From positions 5,275,001 through 5,339,000 of the forward strand of contig OY987265.1 of assembly GCA_963920665.1 (NCBI GenBank): a DNA stretch of 64,000 bases, given 5' to 3'. Numbering within the stretch: position 1 is the first letter of the stretch; every line of letters starts with the position of its first letter. The position numbers and the translations under genes were made by a program. This stretch comes from Straminergon stramineum (lineage: Eukaryota > Streptophyta > Bryopsida > Hypnales > Calliergonaceae). The notes beneath the pieces were generated by a model, which was not told where the DNA came from, made no database searches, and saw nothing but the letters and a program-made list of their open reading frames with translations. This document shows, one piece after another, positions 25,005-37,820 of this stretch.

Positions 25005-25728
25005 CCTTCTACCATTGTTGTAAACACTAAGTGTCCGATGGATGACTTCAGTTGAGATTGGAGGATGGAAAATCAATGTCCTTTCATCCAATTCATTTAC
25101 TTGAGTACATTTCCAGTGAATTTTATTGCAAATTCTCTCATTATGATCTTATTGAATTTTCTCAAGAAGAAGATACTTATTTAATCCACTAATCACCCTT
25201 TTAGTGTATTTGGGCCATGTCCTGCTATTTACTCTTTATTTAAATTTTAGCCATTTTTTGAATTTAAGTCCAACTAATGAAATTAAGCTTATCCACTACA
25301 CTTTCTACTCCAAATTGGAAATTTTGGAAAATTATTAAATTTAAATATTTTATAGCAATATGAATGTGGGCCTCTATCATAATTTGTTGATTCTCTAATT
25401 GTAGAATGACAAAGTTAACTTTGTTTTATACCATGATGTTACACACTATATTGTACATCTATAGTGAAAATTTTAGATTTTTTGATTATATTTGTATTTG
25501 ATATGAATTTTCTTCATTTTTTTTCTCTAGAAATTCACAGTAATTTCAATTTTTTCCAAAAAAGGTTGAAATTTTTTCAACTTGTAGCAAACATGTGGTT
25601 TCATCTCTGAAAATTAAAAGAAAAATTTTCTCATTCATATCTAGTTGGAAAATGGTAGCAAACATAATGATGGACAATGAGGTTAGAACTCAATGGTCAT
25701 GGGCCATCCTCACGGAGTTAAAAGGTTG
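25001..25728. mobile_element. Probable degenerate TTAA element G, abutting F2
   Basis: It starts at the TTAA that ends F2 and carries GTCCGATGGATGAC about 36 bases in, as does the element at 5,927. The right end is unclear; a possible decayed end (AAAGGTTGAA) lies near 25,720. The call rests on the left end and the shared motif. Confidence 0.35.
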
Positions 25729-26108
25729 AATGTGAATACCATTAGAAGAGAATGAGCTACTTTGGAAGTCTGCGAGTTCCCACAAGTTCTCAGACTGTGG
25801 GAACTCGGCCACAGGAGCTTGTTAATGTGGTTTGGCGATGGCCACATCAAATAATAATATCAAAAAATCAATTTTTTTCAATTTTTTTCAATTTTTAATC
25901 CTGTTTTCATTTTTTCATAATTTTTTAATAGTTTTAAATTCTAATGAGCCCTAGCTGGTTCCTAGCCGAGGGAACTAGCCTGAAACGGTCTTCCAAAGTA
26001 GCTAAATCCCATCTAATGATTAAAAAATCGAGCATCCTCTTGTGAGTTGCATTAACCTAAAGAAGGATTTTAAAACAAGGATAGAATTGGTAGACCTTGC
26101 ATGACCCC
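25729..26108. other. Spacer, nothing recognised
   Basis: AT-rich with a short GC-richer phrase at about 25,760-25,840. There is no open frame or repeat I can define. Confidence 0.45.
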
Positions 26109-26951
26109 TTAACCCCTAAATGTCCATGCATCCAAAAAGTGGATGCACCTTGGTCAACCTCGATTGCAACTTTTAAAATAATTATTTTTGGAATTGGATT
26201 TGAACTGAGAAAACAAAGCTTGACCAGTTTTCTTTCTACTCTATTTTGAAATTTTGAGAAATGTCAAAAATTGAAAGAGTTATTGCGATTGAAAGCTCCA
26301 TGTGTTAGAATCCAAATATATATAACACAATATGTTGTTTTTCATTCATATTTTAAATTGAAATTATAAAACTATGTTTCTCATTCTATCCTTCATTTAT
26401 GTTAAAAATTACAGATTATTTTGATGTATATTATAATTGATACAATTTTATTTCCACCTTTAGCTTCAAAAAATCATAATAATTTGATTTTTCCATCAAG
26501 ATTATTGCAACAAGAATAGAAAATGCATTTTTTCACTAGCCAAAATATCAAAATTTTACTCATCAATTAAATCAAAGGATAAATTTGGTTTGGTAGTTGA
26601 ATTTGACTTCAAGGTCTTTATTGTGGCTATTTTGGGTGTAAAAAATAAAATAACCAATTAAAATTTTTTCACACTAATTCCCATTTCTACTTGTACCTCT
26701 CAAGAAAATTTCAAATAATTTTGATTGTTTTTGCTATTTATAACAATTTATATTCAATTTTTGCAACAAAAATGATAACAATTACAATTTTTCATGAAAA
26801 AAATTGAAATTTGTCAATGTGATATGAAGTTCAAATCTTCAAGTAATAAAAATTTCATATTTCTGTTTGAACACAATTTTAAAGGCTAAATTTAGCTCAA
26901 ACAAGAAATTCGACCATTTCAAAATGGATCAAGTCCTTTAGCTTGGGTTAA
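26109..26951. mobile_element. Possible TTAA element H with decayed right end
   Basis: The left end TTAACCCCTAAATGTCCATG at 26,109 is typical of the family. The best candidate right end is CCTTTAGCTTGGGTTAA ending at 26,951, which matches poorly. The interior is AT-rich and non-coding. Confidence 0.4.
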
Positions 26952-27880
26952 TTGGGCCAAATAAAAAAGTTCAAATTAGGTCTCCTATTGTATTTCCATC
27001 AATTTTGAATAGGTTGTACAATAATACTTTTTTGTTCAATTTTAATTATTTATCAATCAATATTTATAACAATCTTCCCTACTTTGGTGATATACAATAT
27101 ATCTTCATCTAAATTATACTTATTATAAAATAATTGATCAAATCGGTCATTTACAAACCACAAATCTTTGGTTGTTTGAACTATAATTGTTTGACTCAAG
27201 AATTCAAAACTTCTAAGAAATAAGAAATATATATTCAATAGGCTTATTAAACTCAAAATGACAAGTATCAAATGTTCATATTCTTCACTTCAAAGAATGG
27301 AATATGATTTATGAGTTGAGGTTATAATACAAACCTATTCAATTCACTATGCCCAAGCTATACACAAATCAATTGATCTAAACCCAAGATACTCAAAGTA
27401 AAATTTCAAAAATTTTCTTAAGAGAATTAGACTTGAATAGTTAGAAATTCCTTGTATACTGTCGAGAATCATACACAGAGGAGAGGTGGTAGGGGTATGG
27501 TGTCCATATAGAAGTAGTGTAGGTGAGTGTATCACAAAATCAAGGAAAATGACAATCTCTTTTTTTCTTCTTTTGTCTACTAGTTGTGGTTTTATTTGTC
27601 ATGCTATCTTATATGCAGGGTGTATGGCCTGTAAAGATTGGCAAATAATTTTTAAAACTATGTAATATGTATATGGAGGATAAAACATGTAGACATTCCT
27701 TATTCCAATACAATACAAAATTTAGGAGTGTCCTTGTGAAAATCTACACAAAAAATGGATATTATAATATTGGAAGAGTTATCTTCTAAAATTATTATAC
27801 TCCACTACGTGGAAAGTGGACATATCTATATACAACCTCCAAAACCCATTGCTAAAGACCATATGCGTAGGAGCCAATAA
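26952..27880. other. AT-rich spacer, nothing recognised
   Basis: No open frame above 75 codons resembles a protein and no inverted-repeat ends were found. Confidence 0.45.
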
Positions 27881-27885
27881 GCCAC

Positions 27886-28100
27886 CTAAAGCCCTTCTCT
27901 ACCTCTCTAATCTTTACCATGCATAAAGTCCTTATATTGTCAAGTAACTAAATTCTCAAGCCTAGTGCTTAGCAAGTCAAAGTGATCCTACTAGGCATCA
28001 AACTTTGTAAGCATGCAAGTAGTGGAGTCCAAGTTAGTAGTGCACGTATGGACTATGTCCCAAATTGCTTGTGGATATTCCTTCAAACCAAACTCAATCA
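27886..28100 (-). pseudogene. Decayed coding remnant, family unknown
   Basis: On the minus strand, from about 28,100 downward, a frame reads MIEFGLKEYPQAIWDIVHTC and continues with coding-like composition for about 35 codons. It then runs through several stops while keeping sensible residues (DHFDLLSTRLENL). One or more frameshifts would be needed to extend it. I do not recognise the family; a transposon or retroelement protein is likely by context. Confidence 0.3.
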
Positions 28101-28762
28101 TTTGAACAACCTATTCATTATGCTATTAGCTTCAATTGAATGCAAATCGATTCTTGGCCATATTCAAATGCACTAGAGTGAGTGACACTTCTAAGAGAGA
28201 GTGACACATGCTCATAACTTGATACTTCAGTGGGAAAGAAAAAAAGAAAAATCTTTTGGGACTAATCAAGCAACTTTATCGTAGAGACTCCTCTTCAAAA
28301 AATCAAAACTGATTAACCAATAGTTCAATACCATAGTAGATACAAATCTTTTAGAAGACTTAAGTGACATCATCTTCTAGGATTTTAACACATTTTAGTG
28401 GCAATTTTGATTTAATAACCCATTTGTCCTTTAGAATGGCAAGGATTGAATTTTACACTAGAAAGAAAGAAAAAGAGTTTTGGCTTCTATTTTATCATCA
28501 CAAAAGTCTCTAATTACTACAATGGACTATAGTTTTAGTGTATTTTCAATATTACAAAAGTTTCTACATATTACAGGAGATAATTGCTTCATTGTATTTA
28601 ACAATAGTGTCATCGTAAATTTATATTCAAAAGTCATTGTTTTAGTTTGAACAAACTCTTATAATTACTAAATCAACAAACTTTCGTAATTTTAGCTATC
28701 TTTTTTTCATGCATATAGATGAAATGATTACTAAATCCCCAATGACATCAAAACATCTTCTA

Positions 28763-29162
28763 AGGTAGGAGGCTCGAAGTCCACTTGGGCTCTTAGAATC
28801 TCCCCTATCTTAGCTTTGACATGGACATGAGATGGTCCTTAAATTGACCTTTATAGGCATTTGAATGGATCAAAAGAAAAAAATATAATTTATTGCAAGA
28901 GACAATCATTGTCCTTGTTTTCCCCATTTCTCTTTACAAGTTGCAAGTGAATAGTTTATGGAAGACCTAGGGTCATGAATAGGAGTCTATGACACAACTT
29001 GTTAGAAACTAATTCAATAATGCTTCGAAAAATATGAAACCACTTATGCTATATTCTTCATCTATTTCTCTTTTTCAGAAAAATAAGTTAAAAATATTCC
29101 CATAAAAAGAAATACATGAAAAAGATGGAGCAACCCTATGATGAGCAATTTATGAGCCTCCT
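28763..29162. repeat. SKJ repeat, K block only
   Basis: Matches 10,672-11,090 at roughly 75-80 percent by eye, starting AAGGTAGGAGGCTC and ending near GAGCCTCCTA. The S and J blocks are not present on either side. Confidence 0.65.
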
Positions 29163-29273
29163 AGGTCTTCAACTTTTATTTATTTATGTTCCTTTCTACT
29201 AAGGAATTCAAATAGCCAATATCCTCTATTCATTGATTCACTTACCACTCATCCTTCAGCTGTTTCTAAATGG

Positions 29274-29391
29274 TATGTTCACACTTGGTGTTAAAGAGTG
29301 TTGTTACTAAAGATCTTAGGAACGAACTTAGACCTACTTTTGGACTAGATTCATGTTGCAAACAACACCCCTAACACCAAGTGCGAACATA
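29274..29391. mobile_element. 118-bp hairpin MITE upstream of TPI
   Basis: Arms 29,274-29,304 and 29,361-29,391 are inverted copies differing at a few positions (TATGTTCACACTTGGTGTT against TATGTTCGCACTTGGTGTT). The centre is 56 bases. It ends about 475 bases before the TPI start codon and may lie in its promoter. I could not settle a target duplication. Confidence 0.6.
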
Positions 29392-29598
29392 CTATTAGAT
29401 GAAATGCATCCATCGGTAATAGGATCCTCCTGTCACCGTGTTGCTTGTCGTCCCCAATCCACTCGACCACAGACACCGCAGCCGCCGATGCTTGCTCGGA
29501 TAATTCCTAAACCAATCTCTCTGCTGGATTACGCCTCCACCCCTGTTACCAAATCATCGTCGCGTTGTATCTTCAAATTTTCATCACACCTTCTACAG

Positions 29599-30633
<1,035 letters not shown>

Positions 30634-31000
30634 GAAAGAAGTCGCCGTCTGCGTCACGTCCGTTTACGGGTTTGTTCCGAATTGTGTTTCAATCTCTGCC
30701 CTCCGTCCTTAGCATCCTTTGATTGCGGTATTAATGAGTCTAGCAGTGAATCCACTGGGCTTCACCCAAAACCGTTCTGTGTGTTCTGGTGAATGCTCTC
30801 TGAGGAGTCGAGGTGCTGTTGAGTCTGTATTGTGGATCACAATGAGTTTCTGGAGGTTCTTGCTCTTAATAAAGCAACGGGGCCTGGTTTCCTTTTGTAC
30901 TACTTCTGTGTGTACAATGTGCTTGTGGAATGTTCTGGTTTTATGGATGATGCTTTTCCTATTTTTGATGTGGTCATAAATGAAAGTGTATTGAATGTTG
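30634..31000 (+). other. TPI 3' UTR region with polyadenylation signal
   Basis: After the TGA at 30,631-30,633 there is an AATAAA at 30,868-30,873, a plausible poly(A) signal giving a 3' UTR of about 250 bases. The open frames here are short and fit untranslated sequence. Confidence 0.45.
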
Positions 31001-33688
31001 TTTGTGACAATGTTCGCACTGAATGGACGTGGAAATGCAGACGAATTTTTGGAGTTTATCGTGTGTATTCTCTGTGCTAGCATGGGTTATTGTGAGATTT
31101 TTCTGAATGTGTTGAATGCTCTGCACCAAAGTTGGATACATGTATGGGGCTTCCTCTTTATTTGGAGGATTTCCAGATTCATAATGGACCTACTTAAATC
31201 CAATGAGCACTCTGGTTTTCTAGCTGCAGTTCCAATTGATCCTATTTTGTTGTGTGCAGTGGATTCCTTTTGGGCAAGGATTCTTGCATTTCTTTGGGGG
31301 TGCAAACTTGGCATCTGCTATTACTTGTGAAGGTGTGGCGTCTGCTGAACTTGGAATCGAAAATATATGGAATTGGGGATCAGAGTGCTGAGGGAATTCA
31401 GGCATGTGCGTTTCATCCTGGAATGAGCTCAGTTATTCTGGTTCTGTAGTAGATAACAACTCTTGTGTTTCTCTACTCCAATGGGACATGTGTAAAATGG
31501 ACCTTTGTGTTGTGTGATGCCGTCAAAGTCCCACTTGAAGTTATAGAGGATCCTAGTGTATTTATAGAATGCAAACGTCAATGAGATCAACTCCTAGGGG
31601 ACCCCTGCGGCAAGTCCGACCTTTTAACAAATCCTCATCGCTCTGCTGCAGAGAGTTTGTGATTTTTGAGGGTCTTCGTAGAGGGCTTGGGGTCTTCATC
31701 TGGAGGGGGTCTTCAAAAGCATCGGCCATGGAGTACCTATAGTATTCTGGTTTTCCTTTTCGAAGTCCTTAACATTCTTAACCACGCAAAGGAGCTCCCA
31801 CTTAACTCAGGTATTTAAGGGAATGTGTCTTCAAAAGGATGAAATGATCTTCTTTCTTGTAAACTTTACATGCTAGAGATAGACTTACTACAACAATAAT
31901 TTTTTGCTTTGGTCATATATAGATTTGAGAGACTGAGAAATACTCAAAGAGAGTATAATTGGGGAAAGACAATGAAGTGGAAGAATGTCATTGTTCTAAT
32001 ACAGCAAGTGGCTATTGCATGAGAGGAGTGACATCAGAGATTAGAGAATCATTCTTTTTTTTTCATTTTGGGCATCTTATGTAGCACATGAAAGATGAGA
32101 TGTCAAAGAAGAAGCAAGTGCTCTTTTAGGTTGTACTACGGCTTTGAAATTCATGATTTGGAGAAAAGAAAAACTTGTAATTTATTCTTCGTGCCATGTG
32201 GCCTGCGTCTGGCAGAAGTGGTGCTGGCCTATCCTCTGTTGTACTGTACAGTTAAACACCCTGTATGTTAAAGCCATGTTATACATCTAGTGTTTGCTTA
32301 CCTCATTGTAGTTCCTGACCGGGGTTTTGGTAGGGAGTGGGGCAAGTGCCCCGAGGTTTCTCTTGCGTTTTTTCTTGTGCTGGGGGAATTCCGGGCGGTT
32401 CAAATTGCCCTAGTGCCTCGAGAGGTTCATGGTGAGCTTGAGCCATGTTCAAGTCCCATTGCTCAAATGCAGGATTTAACCTGAGAACCACTCACAGTTA
32501 GTAATTGGACTGCAGTAACATACTATTATGTGTTCAATTCCACATATACAAGGTGATGACATATGGTACAATTGAACTCTTTAGTGTCATTGACTAAGTC
32601 ACCAAAATGCACGTTATTATTTGGAGTTTAGTACATATATTCATTGCATATGGAAGAGACTTTAAAGAAGTACTTAGAGTTGGAAAAGCATAGACCCCTT
32701 TCATATTTGTTGAACTTGTTATTATCACATTTGTATAAACTTTTGTAATGTGATAAAGTTGGACTCTGATAGTATAGTTCAAAGCCACTATTGGATTGGG
32801 TATGTATGTATCCCATGGTCTAGTAAGGGAATATAATGTAGGACATGAAGATAGGGAAGTTGATACTAAAGAGGTTTGAGTATATTGTCCTAAAATGTTG
32901 TTAGCAATTTCAATATGCTTGTAGTGCTTGCAATTACGCATACTACAACATTGATGATAACCTTCGTGTCTTTCTTGATGCTCAATCATACATCTTTATG
33001 TAAGGTTCACAAAGTTTATATCGTTCTCCTATGATAATTACTAAGGTGACTACAATTCATTCACTGCGATCTTTAGCCAAATGTAGTCCCATAGATTCTT
33101 GCTTGAATGCATACAATTTGAATATGAGAGTCTAATATTGCTTCTAGATGTACTTGTCAACACTTTGTAAATTTTAGACACTCAATGAATAAACTATGAA
33201 TTTTCATTTTAAGATGCCTTTGAATCCTTTTTCAATTGCTAACAACATTCATAAAAAGAATGGCAATCCACTAAGAAGTACCATGTTCAGATTTGGATGT
33301 TTGTAGGTGCACATCCCTTGTGTTATTGGTTTGCTTTGTACTTTTGTAGTACACTCAGTGATGAATAGCTACATGTTTAGTAGGACTATACTCAACTCTA
33401 TCTATTAGTACTATCTAAAGGCAACCAATAGGTGGCTATTAGAACTTTGATGTGTGTTCACAATTTGACATATGGAAGGTGTCCAATTCACAAGATGGTC
33501 AATTTTGAGGATAGAGGGAATCACAGAGAGTCATAAGAGAGGGTTTGGTGTATTATTTTAGAATTTCAAAGTCTCATTAGAGAATATATTTTTGGATTCA
33601 CAAAGTGTTAGTATAGAGGGTTAGGTGTATTATGTTGCAATGAGTGGAGAGGACTAAATGTACAATTATTGGAAATGGTTGAAGAATC
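31001..33688. other. Spacer, nothing coding recognised
   Basis: Short open frames only. At 32,396-32,490 there is a phrase shared with the 100-bp block at 20,829 (CAAATTGCCCTAGTGC), followed by GTTCAAGTCCC, which resembles a pol III B box; a decayed tRNA-derived SINE is possible but not shown. Confidence 0.4.
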
Positions 33689-34130
33689 TTACAGAGAAGC
33701 GTCTGCAGAGATTTGCTTGCTAATAGTTGGTATGGAATCTTGAAACGATCCAGACTTGCTAATAGTATGACTGCCACTAACTTCATCAGCTTTATCGCTT
33801 CCCAAACTTTGGCTTGGGCTTTTGCAACAAGAGTAAGTTGAATCACTTTCATATGAGGACAATGAAGTAGATTGAGCTTGTCGATGGGCACTCGATCGCA
33901 ACTTTCGCTTCTTCCTAGTGAGCCTCCTTTTCCTCCGAGGTCTTGTTGCTTTAGTCTTATTGAAGCTACTTGTGGTTTGGTTCTTGCCCCTCTTTCTTTT
34001 CTTTTGACCTCCCTATGAAGTCCCTTAGTTTGTAAGCTTGTAAACTTGTGATTTTATCAAATCATAACATTGTTTACTAGAGTTGAAGGGGTCCTTTTTT
34101 ATGTCCTTGAAAAGAGGACTCCAATAATGA
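33689..34130 (-). pseudogene. Decayed Lys/Arg- then Ser-rich coding remnant, family unknown
   Basis: On the minus strand one frame runs from about 34,130 to a TAA at 33,689-33,691 with only two internal stops (one at 34,013-34,015, the other a few codons upstream). The first part reads HYWSPLFKDIKKDPFNSSK. After the stops comes a very basic stretch (RPRRKRRLTRKKRKLR), then a Ser-rich tail (STSLSSYESDSTYS, SGSHTISKSGSFQDS). The open part alone is 107 codons and has no ATG. It looks like the C-terminus of a nuclear or nucleic-acid-binding protein, or of a transposon protein, now broken. Confidence 0.4.
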
Positions 34131-37100
34131 AATAAGATTAAAATACATGTTGGTTTACATGAAGAATTTTGCTAGGTTTGAAAAGTCTACAACTTTGTCC
34201 CTCTCAAGTTTTTGGGAAAGCATAATACTTCTTTTGAACAATTCAAAAAGGGTAGCTCAGTTCAGTGGTTATGTAACATTACAATGTAAGGTGACTTCAC
34301 TTGAAAGTGACACTTTAAGAACTCCAAAATTTCTTCCTATTTGCTTGACCTTATTTTTATTGGTTCTTGTTAATATTTGCAAGGGCATTCTAGTCTATAA
34401 AAGTATGTCTTGTTTGGATATTCTATATAAAAGTTTTTGGGGTTCAAATTTTCTTTGGATGACTAACCCCATTCAAGTCATTATAAGTTTCATTGTTGAA
34501 ATTGTGAACATATTTAGATTTGTAGTGTGCTTGTTGAGGGGTGTTGCATTTGGTTGTATGGAATGGCTACTCTTGCATTAATACCTCTTTGTTTAGGATT
34601 AAGTTAAATCTTGTTTTGGGCATGTCAATGTTTCAATTTTGACAATTTGTATTAAATATGGTTCATTGAATCTATATGATATTCACCTTTTTTAGCTTTG
34701 ACAAAGTCCTTGAAGGGTACAAATTTCTTGGTGTTGGCTTTGATAATGACCTTGATCTTCCAATTATATTTCTACATTGCTTCATTATAATTCACGATCA
34801 CTAATTGTTATTTAATTACATTGTAATAGTGCATTATACCTTGTGAAATTTCTATACATCTAATGAAACCTAAAATTTGTTTGGTTGTAGTGTAACTTCA
34901 TCATTGAAGCACATGACCATGGGCAATATTTCTAATGTTGGAGAAGGGGCCAACCAAGTCTTGAGACACTTGGAGTCTAATTGTAACCATTCACTATTAC
35001 AAAGCTTGGTTTCAAAGGTTGTCATTTAAAATCCATTATCAATGCCTATTGGCATCTCTGAGTGAAGCAAATTTTCAAGTCTCAATTGAAACCAAATGGC
35101 TCAAACCAAAATAGATTATTGAATCTATATAGTATACAAGGCCACTAATATGAATTAATGTGTAGAAAACATTCTAGAGAATCCTTGTTGAGTACACAAC
35201 AAATTCTTCTCACATTTGAATTCTTGCTTTAGGATAATTTAGCAACTAAGGTAGAGGCTCCATTGACCATGCATACAAGATAGTGACAAAACTTTGATTT
35301 GTGCTAATTGTGAAAATACTCAATCTCCTTACATTTGATTTTTAGCAACTGATTTTTAGCTTAGCAAGTGCAAAATTTTAGATGACGCAAGGTTTTAGAT
35401 ATTTGCATGGAAAGGTTTAGAGTTCACCTGTATCAATGGTGAACGGAACTTCTGCCGTACTGAAGGGTGAACGAAGACTACTTTACAAGTTACGTCTTTC
35501 TCAAATTTTGCTTTTGTTTTTCTTACTGCGTCTTATGGAAGTCACTCTTTGCAAGAGCCTCCGTCTGCAAATCCTACTTTTAAGCAATCTCTTGAAATTG
35601 ATGATGGGTCTGTCTTTGAATTGGGTGGTGCAGGCAAATTAGACAAGACGGTGGTATGAAGGCCATCCGCTCTGGTTACCACGAAAATCAGACCCCCAGT
35701 TTGCTTGAGCTAAATTAAACCCTGATGAATCTATGGGTAACAATGGTGACTGCTGGCAGAGTGGCCGCATACACACTGTAACCGCTTGCAAGATGTTCGG
35801 CTTAATTGTCAATAAGCGTTTCTGCACACATCCTTGCTTTTGAAATCGTAGTCTGCCTGGCTACCTTTATTTGCCAATGTAATGAAATTTCGCTCAACCT
35901 TATTATTAGGCCGTTTCACTGGCATTTCAGAATGATTCGATACTCAAGAGTACGTGAAAGGTTGTGTTAAAGGACGAAGGTTGTGTTAAGAGACGACCAA
36001 TTCCATTGACCATGTTATGAAAATATTATTCAGACGGGGCCAAATTGATCTCACACCGCCAGAATCGATCCGTGAAGAACATGAGAGTGACACGAAACGC
36101 TTGAGAGTGCCTTGGCATCTCGGTCTTCACCATACAGAGCATGAAATGTATGTCTCATCCAAGATAGAATTACTGAGGTAATGAACTTATACATGTATCA
36201 TGCTCGTGAAAATCTGCATAAAACACAGACTCATTTCGAATATCTTGTCATCTTGACAGCATGACCCGAAAATCCGAGTTCTGTCTCAAATTTGAGCTCC
36301 TGGGGCTTCCACGGGAGATCACACTTAAAATTTCTTCCAATTATTTTGGAAGATGTCCTCAGTCATCAGAAATGCCGAAGACCATGCAGAAGAATTGACC
36401 GAATCAACACAAAAATATCAATTTCGTAGAGTCAACTTGAGCAATTCTTGCTGATGCCTATACTGTTTTCTACTAGTTTGCCATTTCTACAGTTGCAAAG
36501 ATGACTTCAAGTTTTAAATAAATAAACCCATCCAAGAACGCACCAACGCAACCACCGGGAGCCAACTCGTTCCCTTCGAATACATTAGATTGGTTAGTTT
36601 CTCTTCGTAGTACTCTGATTTCCTACATGTGTGGACTGCAGATTCGAACATTTGAATCCAATTATTAAGCTGTGCACTTGTGGGAACAATTGCGGTTTTT
36701 AAAAATTCTATGGGATTTGCTTTTTGTTGTGAAAATCACCATTGTGGACTTGGCCAGAATTAGTAACACTTATAGATTGCTGCAAAGTTTGTCCTCGACA
36801 ATGGCGATAGTTCTTCAGTTTTTAAGATTGATGACCAGCAGCATTTTCCTAACCTTCTCTTTTGTCTATTGCAGCCTCTGGTGAATCTGCGGGCTTTGGG
36901 ACATTGAAGGGTGGTTGCATTTTGTAGTGCATCCTCATTCAACATGTCAGTTTTCTTGTCGATGTTATAGCTCTGATCATAGCCAGTCCCAGGGCCGTTT
37001 TTCCAGTGCATTTTAAAAAACTGCGACGTGAAAAGCGTTTGATCTTGATTTATTTTTTGTGGATTCAGATTGCAGAGTAAGGCAACACCTCCAGTCTTGG

Positions 37101-37175
37101 AAGTAATCTGTAAAAATTAACCATTTGAGATTGCAGTAGGCTTGAACGGGCATAAGTGGCTAATTTACTACACTC
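34131..37175. other. Spacer with a gene-like stretch at 35.4-37.1 kb
   Basis: The first part is AT-rich. From about 35,430 to 37,120 the composition is more balanced and coding-like, but no frame joins into a protein I recognise. One plus-strand frame without an ATG (about 35,473-35,658) reads VTSFSNFAFVFLTASYGSHS and then EPPSANPTFKQSLEIDDGS before a stop, and could be an exon of a small secreted protein. A minus frame at 36,760-37,011 (83 codons) has no recognisable family. Confidence 0.35.
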
Positions 37176-37820
37176 TTAACCCCTAAATGCCCAAGGCCTG
37201 TTTAGAGCTTCTTGAAATTTGCTCTAAATTGAACAAAAAGTCAACATTTTCATAAGTTGTATCAATTTCTTTTGAATTGTAACTGTAAAAATTCAAACTA
37301 GACATGTTAGAGATCACATAGGAAAAGAAAACATAACAATGTCACTTATAGATTGAAAGATTATAATGTTTGATCATGAGGGTGTAAGAACTATGGAAAT
37401 TTTTCAATTCACTTTTTGCATGTCAACTCTAAAAAGTTGGTCACTAAAAAAATATGAGGTTATAGGGCCTAGCATGCACAAACCCAACCAATTTATGATT
37501 TTTCAAAATCTATTCAACAATTTTCTTAAATGAATTTCTAATGTGATTTTGCCTCCAAGATTTAGTGTGTTTGAGGCTCATTTCCAAGAGCCCTCTACAC
37601 TATGGGAAGTCAAGATTGCAATGGGCATCCTTGCACAAAATCTTCAATAGAAAAATCATAATCCTTTATTTTTAAGATCAACTTTTTGATCCTAAAACTA
37701 GACTTCAAAAAGAATTCTCCAAAAATACAAACTATTAATAATAGCAATTTGCTTGGGTTTTACTTAACTTCAAAGTTTTTGAAACACCAGAATCTAGTGC
37801 CTTGGGCATTTAGGGGTTAA
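37176..37820. mobile_element. TTAA-flanked piggyBac-like element I
   Basis: A 645-bp element with TTAA at 37,176-37,179 and 37,817-37,820. Counting from the flanking CTC/GAG, the inverted match is perfect for 25 bp (37,173-37,197 against 37,799-37,823). The element's own ends read TTAACCCCTAAATGCCCAAG. The implied empty site CTCTTAAGAG is itself a palindrome. It is non-coding. Confidence 0.9.

Noticed and set aside
32396..32490. Possible tRNA-derived SINE with GTTCAAGTCCC
   Set aside because: Only a short B-box-like match and one shared phrase with 20,829; no defined ends or target duplication.
34250..34320. tRNA-like A box (GGTAGCTCAGTTCAGTGG)
   Set aside because: The D arm does not close, no anticodon arm forms, and no proper B box follows. 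At most it is a degenerate SINE head.
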